Positions 1-9,585 of a stretch of DNA of 64,000 bases are shown piece after piece. The notes under the pieces were generated by a model that saw only the letters and a list, made by a program, of their open reading frames with translations, was not told where the DNA came from and made no database searches. The DNA is from Prochlorococcus marinus str. MIT 9401 (GTDB lineage Bacteria > Cyanobacteriota > Cyanobacteriia > PCC-6307 > Cyanobiaceae), in NCBI RefSeq assembly GCF_000760095.1, contig NZ_JNAR01000002.1, positions 46,520-110,519 on the forward strand. The letters run 5' to 3'. Position 1 is the first letter of the stretch; every line of letters starts with the position of its first letter. The position numbers and the translations under genes were made by a program.

Positions 1-444
1 ATATCTTCTTACAAAGCAGAAAAAACGATTTATGAAACAAATAAAAACGATAGCTCTTCCTTCTTGTCTCCAAATCAATTAAATAAAAAATATTTTTCAA
101 TTCGATCTAAACAAAAATATAAAGTTCCAACTATCACACTAAATGACTGGGTTAGTGATTATAAAATTTATATTAATAAAAAAAACTCGCTTTTAAAAAT
201 TGATGTTCAAGGATTTGAGTTAGAGGTCTTGAGTGGAGCAAATATTGTTCTAAATAAATTTGGATATTTGATCGTTGAACTATCTTCTCAGATTCTTTAT
301 GATAATCAACCCAAGGCTGAAAGTATAATAGATTTTTTAGTATCAAATAACTTTTATTTAAAAAAAATATATAACAAAGTTTTTGATAATTCCGATAGGC
401 TTATCCAAGCAGATTATTTGTTCAAAAACGAAAAAATTGACTAG
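1..444 (+). CDS. FkbM-family methyltransferase, C-terminal part (5' truncated by window)
   Basis: The reading frame is open to the left edge, so only about 147 C-terminal residues are visible. The core motif LLKIDVQGFELEVLSGA, near visible residues 64 to 80, is the FkbM signature, in which an acidic residue of the SAM-dependent Rossmann domain is followed by E..VL.GA. A later VELS segment also fits the family. Such enzymes O-methylate sugars or lipids, and in polysaccharide loci they usually methylate a glycan residue. The acceptor cannot be told from sequence. The gene ends convergently with the next one, and the two TAG stops share the palindrome CTAG. The upstream start lies outside the window. 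Confidence 0.82.
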   Translation: MSSYKAEKTIYETNKNDSSSFLSPNQLNKKYFSIRSKQKYKVPTITLNDWVSDYKIYINKKNSLLKIDVQGFELEVLSGANIVLNKFGYLIVELSSQILYDNQPKAESIIDFLVSNNFYLKKIYNKVFDNSDRLIQADYLFKNEKID

Positions 445-1691
445 TTATTTTTTAGATTAGATTTTATTTTTTTTTCAAAATTTTTCAATATATAATCTTT
501 CTCATAGTTCTTTTGAACAAATTTTATACCTTTAAGACCAAGTTTTTTTCTTAAAACTTCATCAGATATTAGATCAAGTAAACCTTCTTTGAAACTTTCT
601 TTATTGTTTGGTTCTGTTCTCATGCCAACTGCATTAGCTATTTCTCCTAGTTCACTATTACTATCTGCATTTGTTATGAAGGGCTTACCGCTAGCCATTA
701 TTCCAAGTAGTTTGGATGGCATTACTAAGTCTTTAACCTCAGATTTTTGTGGAATTAAATGAATATCGGCAATATTTAGCCATTTTTTTATTTCAGATGC
801 TTTTCGCAGATTAAAAACTAAAACATTTCTCATGTTTTTTGTTTTTTTAATTAATTTATTTTTTAATGGTCCTTGACCTGATAATATCCATTTAATATTA
901 TTTTTCTCTTCAAAGTTCTTTATAACCTCAATAAGTTCTTCAAGGCCTTGTTTTTTACTCATAGATCCTGAATACATCAAAATTATGTCATCTTGTTTGA
1001 TATTTAAATCTTTCCTGATTTTATTATTGGATAATAATTTTTCTTTTTTTGTTAAGGCTACTCTTGTATCAATCCAGTTGGGGAAAATAAATAATTTATC
1101 TTTTGGGACTCCCTTAGAAATGCACTTTTCAAGCATTTTTAAATTTAGTGTGCTTATTAAATCAAAATTTTGGTAAATTATTTTCTCTAAGTAAGTCAGC
1201 AATTTTTTTATTTGATTTCCTTTAAGGATTTTTAAACTAAATGCTGCATCAATTTCAAAATCTTGTATGTGAAGCATTAATAAACTTTTAGGAGATATTA
1301 ATTTACTTATTAAAGCTATTGGTGCGCAGGCAATAGAAGGCGCTACAACAAAAATTACATTAGGTTTTGAAAAGCATTCTTTTATAAAAGGAATAAAACT
1401 TGTTATGGAAAAGCTAAATAAATGCATTATCCTTTTTAAGCCTGAGGGATTCATAGGAACCCATAATGGACATCTTTTGATTAAAACATTATTGATGAAT
1501 TCTTTTTTATAACTATTTTCTTTAACTCTCCAGTCAGGAAAATACTTTGTTGCTGTTATGACCCTTATTTCATATCCTTTAGAACTTAACCAAAATGCCA
1601 ACTCACCGCTATATTTTCCTATCCCAACCAATTCTGGGTAAAAATTAATTCCATAAATAAGAAATTTGATCAAAACAACAAAACTTTTCAA
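441..1691 (-). CDS. GT4-type glycosyltransferase, WcaI/WbuB-like
   Basis: This 416-residue protein has the GT-B layout. Its N-terminal motif YGINFYPELVGIGKYSGE is close to that of colanic acid WcaI and WbuB. A C-terminal donor-binding half follows, containing SGSMSKKQGLEELI and MPSKLLGIMASGKPFI. It probably transfers a sugar (fucose or an N-acetylhexosamine in relatives) to a lipid-linked oligosaccharide on the cytoplasmic face. The first residues (MKSFVVL) precede the typical family start (near IKFLIYGIN), so the true start may be a few codons later. It diverges from the WcaJ-like priming transferase across a 57-bp gap, and both look like parts of one colanic-acid-like assembly pathway. The sugar specificity is unknown. 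Confidence 0.85.
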   Translation of the reverse strand: MKSFVVLIKFLIYGINFYPELVGIGKYSGELAFWLSSKGYEIRVITATKYFPDWRVKENSYKKEFINNVLIKRCPLWVPMNPSGLKRIMHLFSFSITSFIPFIKECFSKPNVIFVVAPSIACAPIALISKLISPKSLLMLHIQDFEIDAAFSLKILKGNQIKKLLTYLEKIIYQNFDLISTLNLKMLEKCISKGVPKDKLFIFPNWIDTRVALTKKEKLLSNNKIRKDLNIKQDDIILMYSGSMSKKQGLEELIEVIKNFEEKNNIKWILSGQGPLKNKLIKKTKNMRNVLVFNLRKASEIKKWLNIADIHLIPQKSEVKDLVMPSKLLGIMASGKPFITNADSNSELGEIANAVGMRTEPNNKESFKEGLLDLISDEVLRKKLGLKGIKFVQKNYEKDYILKNFEKKIKSNLKNN

Positions 1692-1748
1692 CTACTCTAT
1701 GATATTTTTATACTAATTTAAAGCATTATTTTTTCTAGTAAGGTTTGT

Positions 1749-3122
1749 TTGATGTTTAATGGTTTCTTTAAAGAAAATAGTGAAGATATTTCCAAAATTC
1801 AAGTTTTACTTGATCCTCTATTATTTACTTTTTCTTTTAATTACTTCTATAGAAATCAATTTGATGCACTAAATCAAAGTATATTATTTAGTTTTTTTAT
1901 ATTTTTTCTCACTTATACTTTGTTGAGTGTTGGTGAACTCTATAAAAGCTATAGAAACAAAAATCTTTTTCAAATATTTTTCACTATTTTCAAAATTTGG
2001 ATATTTTTTACCTTAATATTATTTATTTTCAGTAAATTCTTTTTAATTAATCTAGTCGTTAATCTTTTTAATTGGTCTTTAATTTGTTTATTGATCCTTT
2101 TGATAAATCATGTGGGTGTTATATTTTTACTGCGATTTTTTAGGAGAAAAGGAAGAAATAGTAGAAATATTCTATTTTGGGGTTCATCTTCTCATTTTGA
2201 AAATTTAACTAATGAATTATCTCAAAATAAGTGGATTGGACTAAAAATTGAAGTTTGGTTTTCTAAAGATGAATTAGATCCTAATGAAACATTTTTGGGG
2301 ATAAGACCTTTTGGAGGTATTAGAGAACTGAAAGAATGGCTTTCTCAAAATCAGATTGACTATATTATTTTCTCAGAAGAAGATCCACAAGTTATAAAAG
2401 AGCTTTTAAACATCTTTGGAAATACATCTTCACCGGTAAGTTTTTTACCGCCTTGGGACAATTTCTACATAAATTATAAAAAATATAATTTAGGATCAAA
2501 GACTCTTTTAGAGATTTGGGGTGATAATAAATCTTTTTTAGATTTAAAATTTAAACGTCTTTTTGATATTGTATTCTCAATTTTATTGTTAATATTTCTT
2601 AGTCCAGTTTTCATTTTTGTATCTTTAGTTTTGCTTTTTGATAAATCAGGACCCATTTTTTACTTACAAGATAGGTATGGCTTAAATGGAGAAAAATTTA
2701 AGATGTATAAATTCAGATCCCTAAAAGTTTTAGATCCTGGCGATTTAAAGGGTTTAAGGCATGTTTCGGAAAATGACGATAGAGTCACAGATTTTGGGAA
2801 AATTATAAGAAGATGGAGTATTGATGAATTACCACAATTATTAAATGTACTCAAGGGTGAAATGAGTTTAGTTGGGCCTAGACCTCATGCAGTAGAGCAT
2901 AATGAATACTATAGAAAAATTTTACCAGGATATATGCAAAGACATTCTACAAAGCCAGGGATGACTGGCTTGGCCCAGATAAAAGGATATAGAGGGGATA
3001 TAAAACATTTAGATGATATGGAAAATAGAATCAAAGCTGATTTGAAATACGTTGAATCATGGTCAATATATTTAGATTTAAAAATTCTTTTAAGAACGTT
3101 TATTTCTTTAAAAGGAATCTAA
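1749..3122 (+). CDS. Undecaprenyl-phosphate sugar-1-phosphate transferase, WcaJ-like
   Basis: This 457-residue protein has the three-part layout of polyisoprenyl-phosphate hexose-1-phosphate transferases. About four N-terminal membrane segments span residues 25 to 130, a Rossmann-like central domain follows, and then the catalytic domain begins at FKRLFDIVFS after a further membrane segment. The catalytic part shows MYKFRSL, ELPQLLNVLKGEMSLVGPRP and KPGMTGLAQIKGYRGD, all diagnostic. Its length matches E. coli WcaJ (464 residues), which loads glucose-1-phosphate onto undecaprenyl phosphate. It would prime synthesis of a repeat unit at the inner membrane. The donor sugar is inferred from WcaJ and could instead be galactose. 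A second, unrelated priming enzyme occurs at 22519. Confidence 0.92.
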   Translation: MMFNGFFKENSEDISKIQVLLDPLLFTFSFNYFYRNQFDALNQSILFSFFIFFLTYTLLSVGELYKSYRNKNLFQIFFTIFKIWIFFTLILFIFSKFFLINLVVNLFNWSLICLLILLINHVGVIFLLRFFRRKGRNSRNILFWGSSSHFENLTNELSQNKWIGLKIEVWFSKDELDPNETFLGIRPFGGIRELKEWLSQNQIDYIIFSEEDPQVIKELLNIFGNTSSPVSFLPPWDNFYINYKKYNLGSKTLLEIWGDNKSFLDLKFKRLFDIVFSILLLIFLSPVFIFVSLVLLFDKSGPIFYLQDRYGLNGEKFKMYKFRSLKVLDPGDLKGLRHVSENDDRVTDFGKIIRRWSIDELPQLLNVLKGEMSLVGPRPHAVEHNEYYRKILPGYMQRHSTKPGMTGLAQIKGYRGDIKHLDDMENRIKADLKYVESWSIYLDLKILLRTFISLKGI

Positions 3123-3148
3123 TAATTAAGCTTAAGTAATTTTAAGTT

Positions 3149-4450
3149 TTATGCACTGAAAATGTTTTTGGCCTTTTTAAATCTACCTCTAGTATCAATA
3201 ATTAATTTGCCCATCTTACTTATCAAGTCATAGTTAAACAAGTCATGGTCAGTTACCAAAATTATTGCATCTTGGGAAGAAATTGCAGATTCAGTAAGTT
3301 CTATTTTTATTAATTTTTTTAAATTTTGATTTTCTAGTTTCTCAATATAAGGATCATTAAAAGTAATTGAGGCCCCTTTATTCTGTAATAAACTTATTAT
3401 CTCCAAAGCGGGGGATTCTCGTATATCATCTATATTTTTTTTATAAGCTAATCCCAGGATTAGGATTCTGGATCCGTTAATGGGCATTTTTTTTGTATTT
3501 AAAATGTTTACAACTTGATCAACAACATAAGAAGGCATGGATGTATTTATTTCAGCGGCAAGCTCAATAAATTTAATATTGCAATTATATTCTTTAGCCT
3601 TCCATGATAAGTAAAATGGATCAATAGGGATACAATGACCGCCTAAGCCTGGTCCAGGATAATAGGGTACAAATCCGAAAGGTTTAGTAGCCGCAGCCTT
3701 AATTACTTCATAAATATCAATCCCCATTTTTTGTGTTAAAGGTTTTAATTCATTCATTAATCCAATATTGACTGATCGATGTATATTCTCTAATAATTTT
3801 GTCATTTCAGCAGTTTTAGTATCACTTACTGGAACTAATGAAGAAATAGTTTCTTTATAAAGTTCAATACCAACCTCCAAACAAGATTTAGTTATTCCAG
3901 ATACTATTTTAGGAATCTCTTTGGTTTTAAAAGCTTTATTTCCAGGATCCTCTCTTTCTGGAGAATAAACTATGAAAAAGTCTTCACCAACTTCAAATCC
4001 CTTTGATTCTATTCTTGGTTTCAATTCTTCTTCAGTTGTCCCAGGATAAGTGGTACTTTCTAAACTCATTACCTGACCTTTTTTTAAGTGAGGCGAGACT
4101 AAAGTTATGGCGTTGTATATGTAGTCTAAATTTGGTTGATTATGTTTATTTAATGGCGTTGGGACACAAATTATTAGAGCATCTACTAGGGAGGCTTCTT
4201 TAAAGTTAATTGTTGGGATAAACTTTTTTGATTTTATGTAATCATAAAAAGAACTATCTACTAATTTAAATGTTGATTTACCTTTTGATAAGGTATTTAT
4301 TTTATGTAAATCAATATCAAATCCTATGACTTTGTAACCCGCCCTTACGTAATTTAGAGAGAGAGGCAAGCCTACATAACCCAGACCAAATATACCAATT
4401 ACTGCATCTTTAGATTTGAATTTGTTTATCAGATTCTCTTTATATTGCAT
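3149..4450 (-). CDS. UDP-N-acetyl-hexosamine 6-dehydrogenase (WbpA/WecC type)
   Basis: This is a nucleotide-sugar dehydrogenase of 433 residues. It has the N-terminal NAD site GLGYVGLPL near residue 22, the central helical domain, and the catalytic cysteine in GGHCIPIDP at residue 273. A C-terminal domain contains LGLAYKKNIDDIRESPA. The GHCIPIDP form is typical of enzymes acting on UDP-GlcNAc or UDP-ManNAc (WbpA, WecC, TviB), whereas UDP-glucose dehydrogenases have G.SCFPKD-like sites, as seen in the second dehydrogenase at 30816. The product would be a uronic acid such as UDP-GlcNAcA. It ends convergently with the WcaJ-like gene. The exact epimer specificity cannot be decided here. Confidence 0.9.
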   Translation of the reverse strand: MQYKENLINKFKSKDAVIGIFGLGYVGLPLSLNYVRAGYKVIGFDIDLHKINTLSKGKSTFKLVDSSFYDYIKSKKFIPTINFKEASLVDALIICVPTPLNKHNQPNLDYIYNAITLVSPHLKKGQVMSLESTTYPGTTEEELKPRIESKGFEVGEDFFIVYSPEREDPGNKAFKTKEIPKIVSGITKSCLEVGIELYKETISSLVPVSDTKTAEMTKLLENIHRSVNIGLMNELKPLTQKMGIDIYEVIKAAATKPFGFVPYYPGPGLGGHCIPIDPFYLSWKAKEYNCNIKFIELAAEINTSMPSYVVDQVVNILNTKKMPINGSRILILGLAYKKNIDDIRESPALEIISLLQNKGASITFNDPYIEKLENQNLKKLIKIELTESAISSQDAIILVTDHDLFNYDLISKMGKLIIDTRGRFKKAKNIFSA

Positions 4451-4587
4451 TTATATTAAATAAAAATTTTTAGTTAATCAAAATTTGTTTGAGCTATAGA
4501 TTACTATATATCTTAATATTGCCAAAAAAAATAATTCTCAAATCATTTCATAATCATTAATTAAAGTATTTTTTTCTTTAAAAATGT

Positions 4588-5583
4588 TTATTTATTATGA
4601 AATTCGTTATCGAGAGTTTTTTTAATGCCATCATTTAGGCTGATTTTATGCTTCCAGCCTAATTCATGAATTCTATCAACATTAAGAACTTTTCTAAATG
4701 TTCCATCAGGCTTAGACTTGTCCCAAATAATTTCCCCTTCAAAACCTGTAATTGAGGCAATTTTTTTTGATAATTCAAATATACTCAGGTCTTTGCCGGT
4801 TCCAACATTTAGATAGGTCAAAGATTCTCCATTCTCATCTAAAGGTGCATTTTTATCAGAGGGATCCCAATTTTCTAAAGCAAATACTACCGCTTCGCCT
4901 AAGTCGTCAACATGCATAAATTCTCTCATGGGTTGACCTGTACCCCAGCAAGTAACTGCATCAAGAGAATTTTTTTTGGCATTATAAAATTTTGATAATA
5001 GTGCTGCCATAACATGACTATTTAAGGGATGATAATTATCATTTTCGCCATAAAGGTTTGTAGGTAATAGACTTATGGCATCAAAATTATGCTGTTTGCG
5101 CAATGCTTGACATAGTTTGATACCCGAAATCTTAGCTATTGCATACCATTCATTTGTTTTTTCAAGATCTCCGGACAATAAATATTCTTCTTTTATTGGT
5201 TGAGAGGCAAATTTTGGATAAATACAACTGCTACCAAGGAATAGTAATCTTTTTACATTATTAATCCAAGACGCTTCTATTAAATTTGTTTGTATTTTTA
5301 GGTTTTCAAGAAGAAATGAAGATGGTTCACTCATATTCGCAACAATACCCCCAACCTTTGCTGCGGCAATTATTACAACTGTTGGTTTATTTCTTTTGAA
5401 CCATTTATTTACTGCATATGTATCTAAAAGATCAAGTTCATTTCTTGAAGGGCTAAGAATTTCTCCACCGTTTATAGACTCGCCATAATTATATTTTTTC
5501 AAAATTCTTTTAATAGCACTGCCAGCCATTCCAGTTGAACCGGCTAAAAAGATTTTTTCACTTAGTGAGATTTTTTTTGACAT
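4588..5583 (-). CDS. fcl: GDP-L-fucose synthase
   Basis: This 331-residue short-chain dehydrogenase has the NADP site AGSTGMAG near residue 14. The catalytic serine lies in [15 protein letters not shown], and the YAIAK motif gives Tyr147 and Lys151. The [19 protein letters not shown] segment is also typical of Fcl/WcaG. The enzyme epimerises and reduces GDP-4-keto-6-deoxymannose to GDP-L-fucose in the cytosol. The gene lies 53 bp downstream of gmd on the same strand, so the two consecutive steps are probably co-transcribed. Together with the ManC at 8059 the route to GDP-fucose is complete except for phosphomannomutase, which is not in this window. Confidence 0.95.
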   Translation of the reverse strand: MSKKISLSEKIFLAGSTGMAGSAIKRILKKYNYGESINGGEILSPSRNELDLLDTYAVNKWFKRNKPTVVIIAAAKVGGIVANMSEPSSFLLENLKIQTNLIEASWINNVKRLLFLGSSCIYPKFASQPIKEEYLLSGDLEKTNEWYAIAKISGIKLCQALRKQHNFDAISLLPTNLYGENDNYHPLNSHVMAALLSKFYNAKKNSLDAVTCWGTGQPMREFMHVDDLGEAVVFALENWDPSDKNAPLDENGESLTYLNVGTGKDLSIFELSKKIASITGFEGEIIWDKSKPDGTFRKVLNVDRIHELGWKHKISLNDGIKKTLDNEFHNK

Positions 5584-5636
5584 TTGAGTAATTTATTACT
5601 ATTAATTTTTTTTATTAATTAAAGCTTAATCAGAAT

Positions 5637-6752
5637 TTAATGAATATTTTTTTTCATAAGGAGCAACTCCTTATTCGCCTCATTTTTATCATTAGAGATC
5701 ATTTCCTCAATTAATTCTTCAAGCGATATTTTAGGAAACCAACCAAGTTTTTCTCTAGCCTTTGATGGATCTCCTAATAATTCATCAACTTCTGTAGGCC
5801 TAAAATATTTTGGATCAACTTTAATAACTATTTCGTTATTATCATATCTTCTGCCAATTTGATTAATACCTTCACCCTCCCAATATATTCCAGATTCATT
5901 TTTACCTTTTCCCCAGCCAATTTTTTTAGAAGCAATTTCTATAAATCTACGTACAGTTTCCATTCTGCCAGAGGCGATGACATAATCTTGAGGCTCACTT
6001 TGTTGTAACATAAGCCATTGCATTTCAACATAATCTCTGGCATGACCCCAATCTCTTTTGGCGTCAAGGTTACCTAAATATAAACATTTTTCTAGGCCCG
6101 CATTAATCCTTGCAAGACCTCTTGTTATTTTTCGAGTCACAAAAGTTTCTCCTCTTCTTGGACTTTCATGATTAAATAAAATTCCATTACAAGTAAATAA
6201 TCCATACGCCTCTCTATAGTTCACTGCAATCCAATAGGCATATAGTTTCGCCACCCCATAAGGACTTCTTGGATAAAAGGGAGTATTTTCGTTTTGAGGA
6301 GACTCTAAGATCTTCCCATAAAGTTCACTTGTGCTAGCTTGATAAATCTTTGTTTTTTCTTTAAGGCCTAATAATCTAACTGCTTCAAGGATTCTTAGAG
6401 TTCCTAGTGCATCGCTATTAGCAGTATATTCTGGTGTTTCAAAGCTAACTGCTACATGGCTTTGGGCACCTAAATTATAAATTTCGTCTGGTTTAGCTTC
6501 TTGAATTATACGTATTAAATTTGTACTGTCGGTTAAGTCACCATAATGAAGAATAAAATTCCTATTAAAAACTTGGGGATCTTGATAAAGGTGATCTATT
6601 CTTTCTGTATTAAGACTACTTGATCTTCTTTTAATTCCATGAACAACATAACCTTTTTTCAATAGAAATTCTGCTAGATAACTGCCATCTTGTCCTGTTA
6701 TTCCTGTTATTAATGCAACCTTTTTTGATAATATTTCTTCCTCTCTATTCAT
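5637..6752 (-). CDS. gmd: GDP-mannose 4,6-dehydratase
   Basis: This 371-residue protein has the cofactor motif [14 protein letters not shown] near residue 15 and the catalytic triad region STSELYG. SPYGVAK supplies Tyr165 and Lys169. The hallmark segments [16 protein letters not shown] and [14 protein letters not shown] are also present, and all are nearly invariant in Gmd. It converts GDP-mannose to GDP-4-keto-6-deoxymannose, the substrate of the adjacent Fcl. A 194-bp AT-rich spacer separates it from the divergent galE, so its promoter should lie there. The ATG start gives an N-terminus ([17 protein letters not shown]) that matches the usual family start within a few residues. Confidence 0.96.
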   Translation of the reverse strand: MNREEEILSKKVALITGITGQDGSYLAEFLLKKGYVVHGIKRRSSSLNTERIDHLYQDPQVFNRNFILHYGDLTDSTNLIRIIQEAKPDEIYNLGAQSHVAVSFETPEYTANSDALGTLRILEAVRLLGLKEKTKIYQASTSELYGKILESPQNENTPFYPRSPYGVAKLYAYWIAVNYREAYGLFTCNGILFNHESPRRGETFVTRKITRGLARINAGLEKCLYLGNLDAKRDWGHARDYVEMQWLMLQQSEPQDYVIASGRMETVRRFIEIASKKIGWGKGKNESGIYWEGEGINQIGRRYDNNEIVIKVDPKYFRPTEVDELLGDPSKAREKLGWFPKISLEELIEEMISNDKNEANKELLLMKKNIH

Positions 6753-6918
6753 AAATTTCTCCCTAAATAATTATTAAATTATATAATAAGATGTTTTTTA
6801 CTTAAAAATAAATTGGCTATCTTTTTATCTATAAATATTTCAAAGTATTTTCCAAAAATAAATGTTGAATTCTAAATTAATAATTTATTTTCATATTTAT
6901 ATTTTTTATTTAAGCATT

Positions 6919-6924
6919 TATAAT
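6919..6924 (+). promoter_or_regulatory. Possible -10 element upstream of galE
   Basis: A perfect TATAAT lies 22 bp upstream of the TTG start of galE, inside the near-palindrome GCATTTATAATGC. No convincing -35 hexamer is visible at 16 to 18 bp, and the region is so AT-rich that chance occurrence is likely. It is offered only as a candidate. Confidence 0.25.
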
Positions 6925-6946
6925 GCAAAAAATTATTAATAATTAA

Positions 6947-8008
6947 TTGTCATTAATTCTTACTACAGGTGGTCTTGGATTTATAGGGAGTCATACCTGT
7001 TTAAATTTAATTGATAAAGGATTAGATGTTCTTATAGTTGATTCCTTGATAAATAGTTCAATAAAAAATTTAGAGAATATTAAAAGTGTTTTAAAGTTAA
7101 GTAATAATTCAAATTTAGGAAAAATTTATTTTTCTGAGGGTGATTTAAGGGACCACCAGTGGCTTGATAGTCTTTTTGCTAAACAAATTTCTCTAAAAAA
7201 ACCTATAACTTCAGTAATACACTTTGCAGGATTGAAATCTGTTAAGGAATCAGTTCTAGAACCACTAAAATATTGGGATTTTAATATAAATACCACATTA
7301 TCTTTGATTTCTTCAATGCAGAAATATCAATGCAACACATTAGTCTTTAGTAGTAGTGCTACTATTTATAGACCTGTTGAGAGCGATAAACTTTTTGAAA
7401 ACTCTTATAAAGATCCCATAAATCCTTATGGAAATACAAAACTTGCAATTGAGAAAATCTTGAAGGATTTGTACATGAGTGACTCAAAAAAATGGAAAAT
7501 AATTAACTTGAGATATTTTAATCCAGTTGGTGCGCACAATTCAGGCAAAATTGGGGAGGATTCTCAAGGTCCAGTTTCAAACCTATTTCCTATTTTAGAA
7601 AAAGTTGTCTCTGGTAAATTAGATAAATTATCAATATATGGTAAAGACTGGCCCACGAAAGATGGAACGTGCGTAAGAGACTACATTCACATTATGGATC
7701 TAGCTGAAGCTCACTTTGCCGCTTTAAATTTTTTAAAAAGTAATTCTCCACAAAATGTATCAGTTAATATTGGTACCGGCAAAGGTGTGAGCGTTCTAGA
7801 AATTGTAGAAGCTTACTCAAAATATAATAAGATCAGGATACCAATCCAATTTGTTTCCAGAAGATTAGGAGATACACCTTTTTTAGTCGCTGATAATAAT
7901 TATGCTTTGAATTTGCTGGATTGGAGACCTGTTAAAACATTAGAAGATATTTGTGTTGATAGTTTTAGATATATAAAAAATAAACTATTATTAAATAAAG
8001 GTTTTTGA
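6947..8008 (+). CDS. galE: UDP-glucose 4-epimerase
   Basis: This 353-residue extended SDR enzyme has TTGGLGFIGSH at residues 6 to 16 and the SSSATIY serine region. The NPYGNTK motif gives Tyr161 and Lys165, and LRYFNPVGAH is specific to GalE. It interconverts UDP-glucose and UDP-galactose (some homologues also act on the N-acetyl forms) and so supplies galactose donors to the surface glycan. No ATG or GTG fits. The TTG at 6947 places the GxxGxxG motif at the expected distance from the N-terminus, so it is taken as the start. ManC follows 50 bp downstream on the same strand. Confidence 0.94.
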   Translation: MSLILTTGGLGFIGSHTCLNLIDKGLDVLIVDSLINSSIKNLENIKSVLKLSNNSNLGKIYFSEGDLRDHQWLDSLFAKQISLKKPITSVIHFAGLKSVKESVLEPLKYWDFNINTTLSLISSMQKYQCNTLVFSSSATIYRPVESDKLFENSYKDPINPYGNTKLAIEKILKDLYMSDSKKWKIINLRYFNPVGAHNSGKIGEDSQGPVSNLFPILEKVVSGKLDKLSIYGKDWPTKDGTCVRDYIHIMDLAEAHFAALNFLKSNSPQNVSVNIGTGKGVSVLEIVEAYSKYNKIRIPIQFVSRRLGDTPFLVADNNYALNLLDWRPVKTLEDICVDSFRYIKNKLLLNKGF

Positions 8009-8058
8009 CCAAAATTAATTTTCTTCAAAAGTGTAAATTAATAATTAATTAGTTGTTT

Positions 8059-9489
8059 ATGAATAATTTACCGATACAACCTATTGTTTTGTGTGGAGGC
8101 AGTGGTTCAAGGCTTTGGCCATTATCAAGGGAAAGTTTCCCAAAACAATATTTAAATTTAATCGGTGAAAGTAAAAATTCTTTATTACAGAATACATTCC
8201 AGCGATTAAAAGCTTTAAAAAATATTGAAAGTCCAATCTTAATTTGCAATGAAAATCATAGATTTATTGTTGCGGAACAAATGAGGGAAATAGGAATAAA
8301 GCCAAAAACTATAATACTTGAAACTTGCGGAAGGAATACAGCTCCTGCTGTTGCAGTTGGAGCTGTAAGAGCATTATCTGATCATAATGATTCAATTTTA
8401 CTAGTATTAGCCGCCGATCATAATATTAAGAATGAAGAAAAATTTATTGAAGTTTTAGAAGTTGGTTATACTACAGCTTATTCAGATAATCTTGTAACAT
8501 TTGGGGTCGTACCTAAAAGTCCAGAAACTGGATTTGGATATATTGAATCAGTTGAGCCATTTTCTAGTGAAATAAAACCTCATAAAATAGTCAGGTTTAT
8601 TGAGAAGCCAAATATTCAATTGGCAGAGAAATTGATTTTGGATAAAAAATTTAGTTGGAATAGTGGAATGTTCATGTTCAAAGCAAGTCAAATAATTAAA
8701 GAATTTTCAAATTATGAACCAAAGATATTGGAACTTTGCAAGAAATCACTTAGTAATTCAGAAATAGATCTAGATTTTCTTAGATTGGACAATAATTATT
8801 TTTCTAAATGTCAAGACATTTCTTTAGATGTTGCAATTATGGAAAAGACAAAATTAGGAAAAGTTATACCTTTAGATATTGGCTGGAGTGATATAGGAAA
8901 TTGGCAAGCATTATGGGACAATGAAAAAAAAGATGCCAAAGGTAACTTTATAAAAGGAAATGTACTGATTGATAATGTAAAAGATTGTTATTTAAGAAGT
9001 GAAAGTAGAATTGTGGCGTGCTTGGATGTTGAAGATTTGATTATTGTTGAAAATAATGATTCCGTTTTAATATCAAAAAAATCTTCTGCTCAAAAAATAA
9101 AATACTTAGTTCAGGATTTGAACAAAAAAGGATTTAAAGAAGGGAAATTTCATCAAAAGGTATATAGACCATGGGGCAACTATACATCAATATCAAATGA
9201 TAAGAGATGGCAAGTAAAAAAAATTGAGGTTAAACCTCAAGCCTCTTTATCCTTGCAAATGCATCATCATCGTTCAGAACACTGGGTCATTGTATCTGGG
9301 ACAGCATTAGTTGAAATTGATGAAAAGCAAGAACTATATTCAGAGAATCAAAGTGTCTATATACCTTTAGGCAGTAAGCACCGCCTTACTAATCCTGGGA
9401 AGTTGAGCTTGACTCTTATTGAAGTTCAGAGTGGTTCATACCTTGGAGAAGATGACATACATAGATTTGATGATAAATATGGTAGATAA
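8059..9489 (+). CDS. manC: Bifunctional mannose-1-phosphate guanylyltransferase / mannose-6-phosphate isomerase
   Basis: The N-terminal nucleotidyltransferase domain shows VLCGGSGSRLWPLSRESFPK near residue 8 and a FIEKP motif. The C-terminal type II phosphomannose isomerase domain is a cupin beginning near RPWGNYTS, with the metal-ligand cluster LQMHHHRSEHW. The total length of about 476 residues equals that of typical ManC/CpsB/AlgA proteins. It makes GDP-mannose, feeding Gmd and Fcl encoded just upstream on the other strand. I chose the ATG at 8059; an in-frame TTG two codons upstream (8053) is a possible alternative. The gene probably shares an operon with galE. Confidence 0.95.
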   Translation: MNNLPIQPIVLCGGSGSRLWPLSRESFPKQYLNLIGESKNSLLQNTFQRLKALKNIESPILICNENHRFIVAEQMREIGIKPKTIILETCGRNTAPAVAVGAVRALSDHNDSILLVLAADHNIKNEEKFIEVLEVGYTTAYSDNLVTFGVVPKSPETGFGYIESVEPFSSEIKPHKIVRFIEKPNIQLAEKLILDKKFSWNSGMFMFKASQIIKEFSNYEPKILELCKKSLSNSEIDLDFLRLDNNYFSKCQDISLDVAIMEKTKLGKVIPLDIGWSDIGNWQALWDNEKKDAKGNFIKGNVLIDNVKDCYLRSESRIVACLDVEDLIIVENNDSVLISKKSSAQKIKYLVQDLNKKGFKEGKFHQKVYRPWGNYTSISNDKRWQVKKIEVKPQASLSLQMHHHRSEHWVIVSGTALVEIDEKQELYSENQSVYIPLGSKHRLTNPGKLSLTLIEVQSGSYLGEDDIHRFDDKYGR

Positions 9490-9585
9490 ACTACTCGAAA
9501 TTATTTTTTAAATTTACTATGAATCTTTTTTGAGTTAACTTAAGTTAAAGTTAAAAAGAAATATTCATAATATTTTCATAAGAAT